Part shown: positions 28,131 through 37,363 of the stretch, piece after piece | Numbering within the stretch: the first letter of the stretch is position 1 | Layout of the letters: the number at the start of each line of letters is the position of its first letter | Assembly: GCF_003614435.1 (NCBI RefSeq) | Contig: NZ_CP025546.1 | Location: 4,464,001 to 4,528,000 of the forward strand | Origin: Mycobacterium paragordonae | GTDB lineage: Bacteria; Actinomycetota; Actinomycetes; Mycobacteriales; Mycobacteriaceae | Direction: 5' to 3' | DNA: 64,000 bases | Program-made: the position numbers and the translations under genes | Notes under the pieces: generated by a model | What the model was told of the DNA's origin: nothing | What the model saw: the letters and a program-made list of their open reading frames with translations, nothing else | Databases searched by the model: none

Positions 28131-28646
28131 CTAGCGCCTCGGCGCGGCCGGCTGCCCGTACAGGGCCACCACCACGGTGCGGTCCAGGCTGTTGGCAGAC
28201 CAGACCCCCATCGCGGTGTTGGCGCAATCCCGCATGATGGCCAGGTAGTCGGGGTTGTTGTACCACTGGTTGAACAGCTCGAAGCTGCTGATCGACAGGG
28301 CCGGGTTGACGGCCACGGTCTCGGTGACCCGGCCGCGGAAGCCGGCGGCGTTGGCGCGGTCCTGTGGTGTCGACCCGTCGGATCCGATGTCGTCGTTGAT
28401 GTTTCGGTTGTTCATCATGTCGTCGGCGTGCCACTGGGCGGCCAGGTAGAGCGAGTTGTTCATGACGACATCGTTGGTACAGCCGGCCTGATGCTGGAGG
28501 GTGTAGACGCCGGAGACGACGGCGTCGTTGAGCCGCTTGTTGTCGGCGCGCGCCGATGGGACCGCCAATACCGCTGCGGCCGTGAGGGATACCGCGACTG
28601 AGAACGCGCTGCGGCTTATACCGGGTCGAAATGCGAGACCAGCCAC
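28131..28646 (-). CDS. Secreted CAP/SCP-domain protein at the end of the mce operon
   Basis: 171 aa. Signal peptide about 1-34 (SAFSVAVSLTAAAVLAVPSA, cleavage at ARA). The mature part is a CAP domain: QAGCTNDVVMNNSLYLAAQW, HADDMMNNRNI, DRANAAGFRGRVTETVAV and a closing WSANSLDRTVVVALYG. CAP proteins bind small hydrophobic ligands or act outside the cell; the function here is unknown. GTG 28646 starts 31 nt inside the end of the preceding mce-associated gene, tying it to the operon. An extracytoplasmic lipid-related role with the Mce importer is inference. Confidence 0.85.
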   Translation of the reverse strand: MAGLAFRPGISRSAFSVAVSLTAAAVLAVPSARADNKRLNDAVVSGVYTLQHQAGCTNDVVMNNSLYLAAQWHADDMMNNRNINDDIGSDGSTPQDRANAAGFRGRVTETVAVNPALSISSFELFNQWYNNPDYLAIMRDCANTAMGVWSANSLDRTVVVALYGQPAAPRR

Positions 28647-29338
28647 CGGCCGTCGACTTTCTCCAGTGCCACCCGGACTACGGGTTGGGTGTCGGTGGGA
28701 GTGCCGCCGTCGCCGATGGTCACGGTCTGATCGACGAACAGCAGCACGACGGCGTGGGTGGCGGTCGCCGACACCGACGCTGCCGCATTCACTTTCGCCA
28801 CTGCCGCGATGCGCTTTTCCTTCGCGCCCGGGATGACGACCTGACGTGTCAGCGCCGTGTAGGCGTCCTTGAAATCGCCGGTCAGCCGGTCGCGGGCGGC
28901 GCTGAGTTGCTTCTCCGCGGTATCCGGGGTGTAGGACAGCAGGGCGACCGCGTCCTCGCTGGCGACGCGCATCGACTCGGTGCGCGCTTTCGCCACCTCG
29001 GCCCCGGATACGGCGATCCACTTGAAGTAGCCCGCCGCGATCGCCAGCACCAGAGCCACACCCGGTAGCACGCCGTAGGCGAGCACCCGTGCCCACGCGA
29101 TCGGCTTCCTCGCGGGTCGGGGCTTGGCGGGTTCGCCATCGGACGCGTCGGGTTCGCCATCGGATGCGTCGGGCTCGTCGGATGCGTCGGGCTCCCCGAG
29201 TTCGTCGACCTCGTCGGTGACGTCGATCTCGGCGGATTCCGAATCCTGTTGCGTGGTCTCGTTTTCGTCGGTCGGGCCGTGGATTTCGGTGATGGTGTCC
29301 TCCGTCCTCTTGCTGGCCTCATGACTCAAGATCGTCAT
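28616..29338 (-). CDS. Mce-associated membrane protein, second copy
   Basis: 240 aa. The acidic N-terminal half has repeated (E)PDASD units (about residues 50-70), followed by one membrane segment (about 85-107) and an extracytoplasmic domain of about 130 residues with TPDTAEKQL, DRLTGDFKDAY and VRVALEKVDGRWLVSHFDPV. This is the architecture of Mas proteins that accompany mce operons and help stabilise the complex. ATG overlaps the stop of the previous Mas gene (ATGA). Confidence 0.88.
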   Translation of the reverse strand: MTILSHEASKRTEDTITEIHGPTDENETTQQDSESAEIDVTDEVDELGEPDASDEPDASDGEPDASDGEPAKPRPARKPIAWARVLAYGVLPGVALVLAIAAGYFKWIAVSGAEVAKARTESMRVASEDAVALLSYTPDTAEKQLSAARDRLTGDFKDAYTALTRQVVIPGAKEKRIAAVAKVNAAASVSATATHAVVLLFVDQTVTIGDGGTPTDTQPVVRVALEKVDGRWLVSHFDPV

Positions 29339-29967
29339 GGCACGAACACCACATTCGACATCTTCGCATCATCGCCGATCGCCTTGACCTCGATCTTCAT
29401 CCGCCATTCCCGTGGGGCCTCTTCGCCACCCGCGGTACGGGACTTCACCGCGACCGCGACGAGCACCTGCGCGGAGTCGCCGTGCTGGGATTCCAGGCCG
29501 GCGTCGGTCACCGTGCCTTCCGAAACCGACTGCGCCGCCTTGACGAGTTCGACGAACGGCTTGGACCGGTGCTCGAAGTCGTCGCGGAACGCCCCGGTGG
29601 CCAGATCCAGGATTCGCTGCACGTCCGAGTCGATCTCGGTGTAGCTGATCGTGGTGAGGTTCACCGCGCCCTGGCGCGCGGTTTGCACGAACAGATCGCG
29701 CTGCGCCTGCGCCTGCCGCTCCGCGTAGGCGCGATAGCCGAGCCAGCCGGTCAATCCGGCCAGCGCGGCCACCACGACCGCGCCGGCTACCAGTGCGCGT
29801 GCGGGCTGGGACAGTCGACTGCCGACCCGGAACCGCCGGCGGGTGGCGCCGGCGTCGATTTCCTCGTCGGCGGGTGGCTCGGCTGGCAGGTCATCGACGT
29901 CGGCTGGCACCTCATCGACGTGGGGTTCCACGTCCTCGATGTCAGGCGTGTCAGGTTCTTCGGCCAT
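29335..29967 (-). CDS. Mce-associated membrane protein, first copy
   Basis: 210 aa: acidic N-terminus (about 1-40), membrane segment (about 57-80) and an extracytoplasmic domain with SYTEIDSDVQRILDLATGAF, then RDDF and a C-terminal beta-rich half, as in Mas proteins (Rv1363c type). ATG 29967 has AAGGAG upstream. It follows mceF by 26 nt, the only real gap in this part of the operon. Confidence 0.88.
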   Translation of the reverse strand: MAEEPDTPDIEDVEPHVDEVPADVDDLPAEPPADEEIDAGATRRRFRVGSRLSQPARALVAGAVVVAALAGLTGWLGYRAYAERQAQAQRDLFVQTARQGAVNLTTISYTEIDSDVQRILDLATGAFRDDFEHRSKPFVELVKAAQSVSEGTVTDAGLESQHGDSAQVLVAVAVKSRTAGGEEAPREWRMKIEVKAIGDDAKMSNVVFVP

Positions 29968-29993
29968 GTTGCTCCTTTTTGCAGGGACGGCGT

Positions 29994-31475
29994 TTACGGG
30001 GACGACGGCACCAGCAGTGATTGCCAGTTCTTGGCCCGCGGGTGCGCGAGATCAGCCTCGGTGTAGCGATGTCCGTCCGGCCCGATGTACTCGCCGGTAG
30101 ACGGGTCGTAGGTGGCGACCGCCACGGGTGGCGGAGGTGGCGGCGCCGGCGCGGTGCCGCGTGGTGGTGGTAGCCGCGGGTCCTGTCCCGGCGGATACTG
30201 CGGCACACCCTGTCCACTGGTGGTGGCGTTGGGGTCGCCCTTCCAGTTGTAACCGTCGTTGAGCGGCACGTACTCTTCGTCGCTTTCACACATCTCGACG
30301 GTGGGAGCACGCTTCCATGGCTTGGTCTCGCACGGGATGTTGCGTGCGCCACGGACATTGAGTTCCGAATCCTGCGGCAGTCGGCAATACAATTCCGCGG
30401 CAGGACGATCAGGGGCGTCGACACTGGCCGGCGAGCGGCGTTGGGTCGGGGGCAGGAAGCCGGTCGTGCACGGCGGCGGCAGGTTCATGTTGAGATTGAA
30501 GTCCAGATAGAAGCCGGTGTAGTCCTGTTTGGTGCCGGCGTTCGGTACCAACGACCCTGCCATGACGGCGATCCCCTGCGGCAGCAGCACCAACAGCTGT
30601 TCGATGTCGTGGCGGTAGACGTAGGCGATATCGCCGAGGCTCACCAGGTTGGCGAACAGCACCGGCACCGCCGGGCCGACCCGCTCGAGCATGGCGCGGC
30701 CTTCTTCCACACCGGAACTGCCCTGCGTCAACAGATCTCGCAGTGCGGCATCCTGCGCCTGGAACTGTGCGGTGATGGCCGCGGTCCGTGCCGCCCAGGT
30801 GGCGATCGCATCCGCCGTCTGCACCTGGGAGTTCAGCACAGGCGGGGCCTGGTCGATCAGCGTGGCCAGCGGGTCGACGGTCCGTCCCCCGGCGATGGCC
30901 AATGCCGTTGAGCCGTCGACTATCCGGGACAGTTCCGGGCCCAGGCCACCGACCGCCCGGTTTGCCTCGTCGGTCACCGTGCGCAGGTTGTCCCGCGGGA
31001 TGGCCTGCAGCGCACGGTTTGTCATGTCCAACAGCCGCCCGATGTCGACGGGCACATCAACCTGGCCGGCGGGTATGACATCGCCGGCGCGCAACAGCCG
31101 GGCGTGTTCGCCGCCTTTGCCGGGTTGCGGAGTCAATTCGATGAACTGTTCCCCGATCGCTGACCGGCTGTGCACCGACGCCTGCACGTCGGCGGGCACC
31201 TCGACACCGGATCGCATGGCCAGCACCGCGCGAACACCGTTGGCGGTGACATTGACCGACTTCACCTGGCCGACGTCGGTACCGCGATAGGTCACCACGG
31301 AGTTCTCATACAACCCGCCGGACTGGGGCAGGTCGACGGTGACGTTGTATTCGCCGATACCGAACAGCGTCTCGGGCAACTTCATGTAATTGAAAGCCAT
31401 TGCGCCACAAGAGACGATCGTGACCAGGGACAGCACAGCCAGTTGAATCCAGGTCTTGCGGTTCAGCCGCAGCAT
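29994..31475 (-). CDS. mceF: MceF substrate-binding subunit of an Mce lipid importer
   Basis: 493 aa. N-terminal membrane anchor (about 10-30), MlaD/Mce domain (about 35-115, TLFGIGEYNVTVDLPQSGGL, then YRGTDVGQVKSV), a long helical region (about 120-330), then a Pro-rich tail with many PPP runs. Mce subunits form a hexameric tube carrying lipids across the periplasm. Start ATG 31475 overlaps the mceE stop (TGATG). Confidence 0.93.
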   Translation of the reverse strand: MLRLNRKTWIQLAVLSLVTIVSCGAMAFNYMKLPETLFGIGEYNVTVDLPQSGGLYENSVVTYRGTDVGQVKSVNVTANGVRAVLAMRSGVEVPADVQASVHSRSAIGEQFIELTPQPGKGGEHARLLRAGDVIPAGQVDVPVDIGRLLDMTNRALQAIPRDNLRTVTDEANRAVGGLGPELSRIVDGSTALAIAGGRTVDPLATLIDQAPPVLNSQVQTADAIATWAARTAAITAQFQAQDAALRDLLTQGSSGVEEGRAMLERVGPAVPVLFANLVSLGDIAYVYRHDIEQLLVLLPQGIAVMAGSLVPNAGTKQDYTGFYLDFNLNMNLPPPCTTGFLPPTQRRSPASVDAPDRPAAELYCRLPQDSELNVRGARNIPCETKPWKRAPTVEMCESDEEYVPLNDGYNWKGDPNATTSGQGVPQYPPGQDPRLPPPRGTAPAPPPPPPVAVATYDPSTGEYIGPDGHRYTEADLAHPRAKNWQSLLVPSSP

Positions 31476-32602
31476 CAGTATCCCCCGTCGTGGTAGGGGA
31501 AGGTCAGGGGATTGCCCCCGGTGACGGGGCTGGGCTGCATGCCGATGGTGCGTCCCCATTGCATCTCAAGCTGGGTGAGGTTGCCTTCCCACCGCGAGCC
31601 GGTGAATATCCCGGTGTCGATGCGGCTCAATGTCAAGTCGACGATCATCGTGAGGTTGGCGTAGTCACCGCGGAACCAGTTGGTGACCGTCGATGTCGGC
31701 CACGGGTAGGTGGTCAGGCCTTCCAGCCCCTTGGTCAGCGCGGGGCCGGCGTCGGCGAGCCGGCGCAGCACGGGCTCGATCTGGCGCAGGTTGTTGACCA
31801 GAGACTCCTTGCTCTGTCGCAACGTATCCGCCGCGATGGCACTGAACTTGCCGAGCTGATCGATCGCATCCGTTATCTGTCCGCGTTCTTTGGCCAGGAC
31901 CGCCAGCGCTTTCGGCACGGTGGTCAAGGCCCGGTCGACGGCCGGGTCCTTGGCCGCGAACTGGCCGACCAGGGCGTTGAGATTCTCCGACGCCGCGATG
32001 ATGTCGTCGGTCTGCTTGTTTGTCCCGGCGATGAATACGTCCAGTTGTTGCAGCAGGCTCCGCATGTCGTTCTCCCGGCCGGCGAAAGCCTTCGCAACCG
32101 ACTGCGTGATTTCCTGCAGCTGCGCCAGTCCCCCGCCGTTCAGCAGCACCGAGACCGAGGCCAGCGTCTGCTCGGTGGTGGGATACATGCTGGCGTGCGA
32201 CAGCGGAATGACGCTGCCGTTTTTGAGCTGGCCCACCGGTGGCTGGTCTTTGGGCGGCGCGAGCTCGATGTGCATCGAGCCCAGCAGGCTGGTCTGGCCG
32301 ATCTTGGCCGTGGCGTTGGCCGGCAGCCGGACGTCGCCGTTGATCCGCATGGTGACCAGCGCATGCCAGTCCTGCACTTCGATTTTGGTGACGTTGCCGA
32401 TGTTGACGTCGTCGACGCGGACCCGGGTGTTCTCCTGGATGTTGACCACGTCGGGCAGCTGCGCCTGGATCGTGTAGGAGTCCGGCCCGCCACCTGACGT
32501 GCCCGGCAACGTCAGCGAATTCAGGCCGTGCCAGTCGCTCCCACATCCCGGCAGCAGCGCGAGGCACGCCACGGTCAGCACCGCGATGATCAGGCGCCTC
32601 AT
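31475..32602 (-). CDS. mceE: MceE, lipoprotein subunit of the Mce importer
   Basis: 375 aa. Signal peptide with lipobox LLPGC (C20), which marks the E subunit (LprK type). The Mce domain is about 40-125 (VVNIQENTRVRVDDVNIGNV), followed by a long helical region ending in a Mce C-terminal motif (ADAGPALTKGLEGLTTYPWP). Overlaps its neighbours by 4 nt (mceD, ATGA) and 1 nt (mceF). Confidence 0.94.
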   Translation of the reverse strand: MRRLIIAVLTVACLALLPGCGSDWHGLNSLTLPGTSGGGPDSYTIQAQLPDVVNIQENTRVRVDDVNIGNVTKIEVQDWHALVTMRINGDVRLPANATAKIGQTSLLGSMHIELAPPKDQPPVGQLKNGSVIPLSHASMYPTTEQTLASVSVLLNGGGLAQLQEITQSVAKAFAGRENDMRSLLQQLDVFIAGTNKQTDDIIAASENLNALVGQFAAKDPAVDRALTTVPKALAVLAKERGQITDAIDQLGKFSAIAADTLRQSKESLVNNLRQIEPVLRRLADAGPALTKGLEGLTTYPWPTSTVTNWFRGDYANLTMIVDLTLSRIDTGIFTGSRWEGNLTQLEMQWGRTIGMQPSPVTGGNPLTFPYHDGGY

Positions 32603-33897
32603 GAACCGGCGCCTTGCGGAACCATCAGGCCCTGCAAACCCAGGCTCGGATCGACGACGGTCGGGGCCTGCGCAGGTGCGGGCTGTTCGGCCGGCAGCGG
32701 TTCCGGCGGCGGCGGGGCCTGATAGTCCGGACGGAGCCGGTCGTCGCTGTAGGTGATCTCACTCGGGCGGGCCTGCGGCCCCACGAACGGGTTGAGCCCC
32801 GCTGGGATGTAGTTGTAGATGCGGTTCTTGATGATCGGCTCGACGTACTGCAGGCACAGCTTCGACACCCGGTCCAGGCCCAGCCGGGACGCGGCTTCGA
32901 TTGAGCTGCAGATCCATTGGGGGATGTCGGCGAAGTTGTTCAGGGCGATGATGCCGGTCATCGCGCCCTGGGCGGGCTGATAAATGTTGGTGAAGTTCTG
33001 AATCACCGTCGGCACGACATGCAGGATCTGTTTGATATCGGTCCGGCTGTCGTTAAGCGCGGCGGTGATCGAACTGAACCGGTCGAAGGTGACACCGATC
33101 GACTCCCGGTTCTCGGCCAGAAAGCCGCGCAGGTCCGCCAAGGCCCCGTCGAGGCCTTGTACCGCATTGGCCACCTCGTTCGGCGAGTTGGACAGCACCG
33201 TGGTGACGCTCGCCAGGTTGCGGTTGAACGATGCCAGCAGGTCACTGCTCGAGTAAAGGGCAGACACCAGCAGTTGCAGGTTGCGCACCGTGCTGAAGAT
33301 GTCGTCGGCGTGATCGCCGAGCGCGGAGATCGCCGCGGAGAGCTTGATGATGCTGTCGCGAGCGGTGTCACCCTCCCCGCGAAGGTTCTCCGCGGTCGAG
33401 TTGACCAGTTCGCCAATGGAATTCACGCCACCCGGGCTGGTGGGTTGCAAGGCTTCGGTCAACTTCTCCAGTTGCTTGCGGAAGTCGTCCCACTCGACAG
33501 GTACCGCGGTCCGGTTCAGCGGGATCGACGCCCCAGCGGCCAGTTTGGGTCCGCCGGAGTAGGCCGGGACGAGCTGAATGGCTCGTGACGTGACCAGCGA
33601 CGGCGACAAAATCGCGGCGCGGGCGTCGGCGGGAATCGCGTACTGCTTGTCGACGGAGAAGACGACCTTGGTGCTGGCAGGTTGCGGTTCGATGCGGTCC
33701 ACAGTGCCCACGCCGACGCCGAGAATCCGGATCTCGTCGCCGGTGAACAGGCCGTTGGCGTTGATGAAATATGCGGAATAGGTGTTCTTTTCGACTTCTT
33801 TCCACAGATTGCGGCCGACTAGAAACGACGCGAAGACGAGGGTGACAGCCAGGCTGACTGCGGTCACCTTCCGAAGCAGGCTGCGGTTGATGTTCAT
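32599..33897 (-). CDS. mceD: MceD subunit of the Mce importer
   Basis: 432 aa. Membrane anchor (about 10-28), Mce domain (SAYFINANGLFTGDEIRILG, then GVGTVDRI), helical needle region (about 130-330), and a C-terminal Pro-rich segment. ATG 33897 overlaps the mceC stop (ATGA). Confidence 0.93.
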   Translation of the reverse strand: MNINRSLLRKVTAVSLAVTLVFASFLVGRNLWKEVEKNTYSAYFINANGLFTGDEIRILGVGVGTVDRIEPQPASTKVVFSVDKQYAIPADARAAILSPSLVTSRAIQLVPAYSGGPKLAAGASIPLNRTAVPVEWDDFRKQLEKLTEALQPTSPGGVNSIGELVNSTAENLRGEGDTARDSIIKLSAAISALGDHADDIFSTVRNLQLLVSALYSSSDLLASFNRNLASVTTVLSNSPNEVANAVQGLDGALADLRGFLAENRESIGVTFDRFSSITAALNDSRTDIKQILHVVPTVIQNFTNIYQPAQGAMTGIIALNNFADIPQWICSSIEAASRLGLDRVSKLCLQYVEPIIKNRIYNYIPAGLNPFVGPQARPSEITYSDDRLRPDYQAPPPPEPLPAEQPAPAQAPTVVDPSLGLQGLMVPQGAGS

Positions 33898-35057
33898 CGG
33901 CCCCCCGATTCCGCGGGCTCAGGGGGCGGGCCCGGTGCGGGGCCGGGTGAGGGTGGCTGCGACCACAGGGGCACCGGCGCGGCCTCCGGCGGGACGGGAG
34001 GGGTTCCGGTCGGCGGGTCCACCGACTCGGACGGCAAGTGCTGATCGGGGTCGAGATACCGGTCATACATCCGGGAATCGAGAATGGGTCCGCTGAGCTG
34101 CCCCGGAATTAGGTTTGCCACGTATGCCTTGAAAAAGGGCCCAGATCCCAACACTTCACCGAACGACATTGCGTATCTTTTGAGTTTGGGCAGGGTCCGC
34201 TGCAGGTCTTCCTTGCGATTGTCGAGTATTTCCAGCACGCCGTTGAGCTTGTCGAGCGCCGGTTTGAGTTGAGTGCGGTTGTCGTCGACCAAACCGGATA
34301 TCTGATGCGACACCGCGGTGAGGTTGTTCATCAGGGCGTCGATCGAATCGCGCTCCTGCAGCAGGGCTACCAGGAGCGCGTTGGAGTTCGACACGAGGCC
34401 GGCTATCTGTTGACTGCGTCGACCGAGCACACCAGCCACGCTGTTGGCGTTGCTCAAGAGGCTGCGCAGCTGCGCGTCGCGATTGTTCAGGGTATCGGAG
34501 AACCGGGCCACACCCTCGAGCGCCGGCCGCAGATTCGGCGGCGTCTCCTTGAACGTGTCGGCCAAAGTCGTTAGCGCCGAGGACAATTGGGAGGTGTCGA
34601 GGCCGCTGATCTGGGTGGTGAGATCGCCCAGCGCGTCCGGCAGGTCGTAGGGGGAGGTGGTGCGCTGCAGCGGGATCGTTTCGCGCAGCCGGCCCTCGCC
34701 GCGCGGCGTCAGCTCGAGCATCTTGGAGCCAAGGATCGTCTCGGTCTTGATCGCCGCTTCGGTACGGTCGCCCAGCTCGACGCTCTTGCGGACGGTGAAG
34801 CCGACCCTGACCTTGGTGCCGTCCAGCCGGACATCGGAGACTCTGCCGACGCCAACCCCGGAAACCCGGACCTGGTTACCGGGTTTGATGCCACCGGCTT
34901 CGGAGAAGAAGGCGGCGTAGTTGTTGTAGTCGTTGATGAACGGCAGCTTGTCGTATTGGAAGGCGACGATGACCGCGCACGTCACGAGCACGGTGCCCAT
35001 CACTCCCAGCCAGACCGAGCTGCGGCCCTTCCCCGGAGTGCGTTTGAAACGGCTCAT
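33894..35057 (-). CDS. mceC: MceC subunit of the Mce importer
   Basis: 387 aa. Membrane anchor (about 16-36), Mce domain (FFSEAGGIKPGNQVRVSGVG, then VGRVSDVRLDG), helical region with repeated hydrophobic pattern, and a Pro-rich C-terminal tail. ATG 35057 (MSRFKRTPGKGRS) overlaps the mceB stop (ATGA). Confidence 0.93.
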   Translation of the reverse strand: MSRFKRTPGKGRSSVWLGVMGTVLVTCAVIVAFQYDKLPFINDYNNYAAFFSEAGGIKPGNQVRVSGVGVGRVSDVRLDGTKVRVGFTVRKSVELGDRTEAAIKTETILGSKMLELTPRGEGRLRETIPLQRTTSPYDLPDALGDLTTQISGLDTSQLSSALTTLADTFKETPPNLRPALEGVARFSDTLNNRDAQLRSLLSNANSVAGVLGRRSQQIAGLVSNSNALLVALLQERDSIDALMNNLTAVSHQISGLVDDNRTQLKPALDKLNGVLEILDNRKEDLQRTLPKLKRYAMSFGEVLGSGPFFKAYVANLIPGQLSGPILDSRMYDRYLDPDQHLPSESVDPPTGTPPVPPEAAPVPLWSQPPSPGPAPGPPPEPAESGGR

Positions 35058-36094
35058 TTCGGCGTGCACCGCCCCGAGGGCTGGTTCAGCAACTTGACGT
35101 AGATCGGGTTGCCCCCCTTGCCGTTGAGCTTGAGCAACACTTCGCAGAAGTAGAAGCCGAAATAGTCGCCGTTGAGCCCTTGCCGGGACAGCACCTGGTA
35201 CACGTCGGGCAGGCTGTGCAGCAGGCCGTCCACATAGGCGCCGTCAGCAAGGATCTGGCCGGATGTGCGGTCGGTTTCGTGCACCACCTTCTTGATCGGC
35301 TCACGTGCCTGCACCAGCAGGTCCGCGATCGACCCGGCAGCTGCGTTGACGTAGGCAAGTCCGGTAGAGATGTCGGTCTTGCGTTGCGCCAGGCCGTCTA
35401 CGAACTCGGACAGCTTGTCCAACCCGTCGGAGAACTCGTGATCACGTGTGGCGAAGGTGTGTAGCACGGTGTTCAGGTTGGTGATCAACTCGCTGATCAA
35501 TTCACTGCGCCCGGCCAGGGTCGAGGTCAACGTCGCGGTCTGGGCCAACACCGAGGACAGGGTGCCGCCCTGGCCCTGAAAGATGCGCAGCAGCTGACCG
35601 GAAAGCGCGTTGACCTGATCGGGATCCAATGCGCGGAACAGCGGACGGAAGCCGCCGATCAACACATCGACGTCCAGGGCCGGCGCCGTCCGCGACAGCG
35701 GAATAGTCGCGCCCGGCTCCAACCGGTGTGGCGAGCCGGCGCCCTGCTCAAGAGCGAGAAACCGGTCACCGATCAGGTTCTCGTATCGGACGACGGCCCG
35801 CGTGCCCTCGGTCAGCCGCACACCCCGGTCGATCGCGAAGTCGATGCTGACCGTGCCGTCGCGGTGCAAGGTGATGTCGCCGACCTTGCCGACCTCCGCG
35901 CCGGCGATGCGGACGAAGTTGCCCGACTTCAGTCCGGAGATGTTGGTGAACGTGGCGTGATAGCCGGTGCGGTCTTCGAATCTGAGCTGCCCGAACACCG
36001 AAATCAACGCGAACGTGAAGACCAGGCAGATCACCGTGAACAGCGCGACTCGTGCCCAGATCTTGAAGGTGCTCGGCCTTCCTTCTGGACTCAT
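35054..36094 (-). CDS. mceB: MceB subunit of the Mce importer
   Basis: 346 aa. Start ATG 36094 (MSPEGRPSTFK) chosen for its ATGA overlap with mceA. Membrane anchor about 12-34, Mce domain (ATFTNISGLKSGNFVRIAGA, then EVGKVGDI), helical region, and a C-terminus ending in GYFCEVLLKLNGKGG-type residues with NQPSGRC. No Pro-rich tail, in contrast to C, D and F. Confidence 0.93.
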   Translation of the reverse strand: MSPEGRPSTFKIWARVALFTVICLVFTFALISVFGQLRFEDRTGYHATFTNISGLKSGNFVRIAGAEVGKVGDITLHRDGTVSIDFAIDRGVRLTEGTRAVVRYENLIGDRFLALEQGAGSPHRLEPGATIPLSRTAPALDVDVLIGGFRPLFRALDPDQVNALSGQLLRIFQGQGGTLSSVLAQTATLTSTLAGRSELISELITNLNTVLHTFATRDHEFSDGLDKLSEFVDGLAQRKTDISTGLAYVNAAAGSIADLLVQAREPIKKVVHETDRTSGQILADGAYVDGLLHSLPDVYQVLSRQGLNGDYFGFYFCEVLLKLNGKGGNPIYVKLLNQPSGRCTPK

Positions 36095-37359
36095 GGTGGC
36101 GGTTGTCCTCCACGGTAGAAGTAGCGCGGCGGCTCGGGCGGGTTCTTGGTGGTCGGAAAGTAGTTGGACCACCAGGGATTCCCGACGGCCAGGTTGGTCC
36201 GGATCTCATTCGGCGCGGCGCCCCAGCCGGTGTCTGTAACCAGCGCGCGCACCGGGTAATTGGCACTCGGGTCGGGCAACGAGCCACAGCTTGGCTTTCC
36301 GCCCGGACCGCCGGTGGCATTCACCTTCGGAAGGTGTTTGGGGTATCGGTACGGGTCGTCGCCGAAGAGCAGGCCCGCATCCATGATGAACGAATAGCCG
36401 TTGCCGCCCAACGTGTGTTTGCCGCCATGCTCGACATACCACTGCGAGCCCTGGAACAGGCAGGTGTAGGTGGGCGAATACATGTCCAGCAGCCTGGTGG
36501 TGGGGTCGAGCAGGTTAATCGCCTGCACGATGTTGCCTTCGTTGCGGCCGATGACGCTGATGCCGGTCTGGCTGAAGCCGATGGCCGACATCAACAGCGC
36601 GTCCAGTGACTGCTGGTTCTCGGTAATGGTCACGCTGGTGGTTGACGCCGAGTCCAGGATGGACAGAATATCCTGCGCCGCAGCGGAATACGTTGCCGCG
36701 GTCTTGCCAAACAACTTCCAGTCCGTATGGATGGTCTCCAGCCGCGGGTTGACGGCCAACAGCAGGTTGTTGGCATCTGTGATGGCCTGCCCGATCCGGT
36801 CACCTTTGCCGCGCACCGATTGTGCGAAGGCCGACAGAATGGCGTTCAGCTTGGCGGGGTCGATGGCCTGGACCAGCGACTGCAGATTCTCGAATACCGT
36901 GTTGACTTCCACGGTGACGTTGCGCGAGTGCAGTACCGCCCCCGGCTTCAGCGACACCGGGCTGGGATGTTCGGGCACGATCAGGTCGACATACTTGGAC
37001 CCGAACGCGGTGGTCGATCTGATCTCGGCCTCCACGTTGCTCGGCAGGAACTTGAAGGCGTCCGGTTGCATCTTCAACTGCAGCTGAGCGGCTTTGACGT
37101 CGGTACCGATCGAGGCGACCTGGCCAACCTGTACCCCGCGCAACTTGACCTTCGCGCCCTGTTCCATCACCAGGCCGGCCCGGTCCGAGACCAGAGTCAG
37201 CGGAATGGTCTGCTCGAACTTGCCCGAGAATGCGCCGGTGGTGAAGGCGATGAGGCCTGCCACGACGACGAACAGGATCGGCGCGTACCAGATCGGGTCG
37301 ATCCTGCCCACCCGGACTCTGTTGGGGCGCAGGGCGCCATCGGCGCTGTGGTTGCTCAC
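36091..37359 (-). CDS. mceA: MceA subunit of the Mce importer
   Basis: 422 aa. Start GTG 37359, 4 nt after the yrbEB stop. Membrane anchor about 26-46, Mce domain (VSDRAGLVMEQGAKVKLRGV, then QVGQVASI), helical region, and the long globular MceA C-terminus with two cysteines (TYTCLFQGS; GKPSCGSLP) and a Pro-rich end (EPPRYFYRGGQPPP). First substrate-binding subunit of the operon. Confidence 0.93.
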   Translation of the reverse strand: MSNHSADGALRPNRVRVGRIDPIWYAPILFVVVAGLIAFTTGAFSGKFEQTIPLTLVSDRAGLVMEQGAKVKLRGVQVGQVASIGTDVKAAQLQLKMQPDAFKFLPSNVEAEIRSTTAFGSKYVDLIVPEHPSPVSLKPGAVLHSRNVTVEVNTVFENLQSLVQAIDPAKLNAILSAFAQSVRGKGDRIGQAITDANNLLLAVNPRLETIHTDWKLFGKTAATYSAAAQDILSILDSASTTSVTITENQQSLDALLMSAIGFSQTGISVIGRNEGNIVQAINLLDPTTRLLDMYSPTYTCLFQGSQWYVEHGGKHTLGGNGYSFIMDAGLLFGDDPYRYPKHLPKVNATGGPGGKPSCGSLPDPSANYPVRALVTDTGWGAAPNEIRTNLAVGNPWWSNYFPTTKNPPEPPRYFYRGGQPPP

Positions 37360-37363
37360 GGTA

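Noticed and set aside
28100..28140. Short direct repeat TACGACTAGCG around the mez and CAP stop codons
   Set aside because: Only 11 bp and spanning two stops; likely a chance or minor duplication without further structure.
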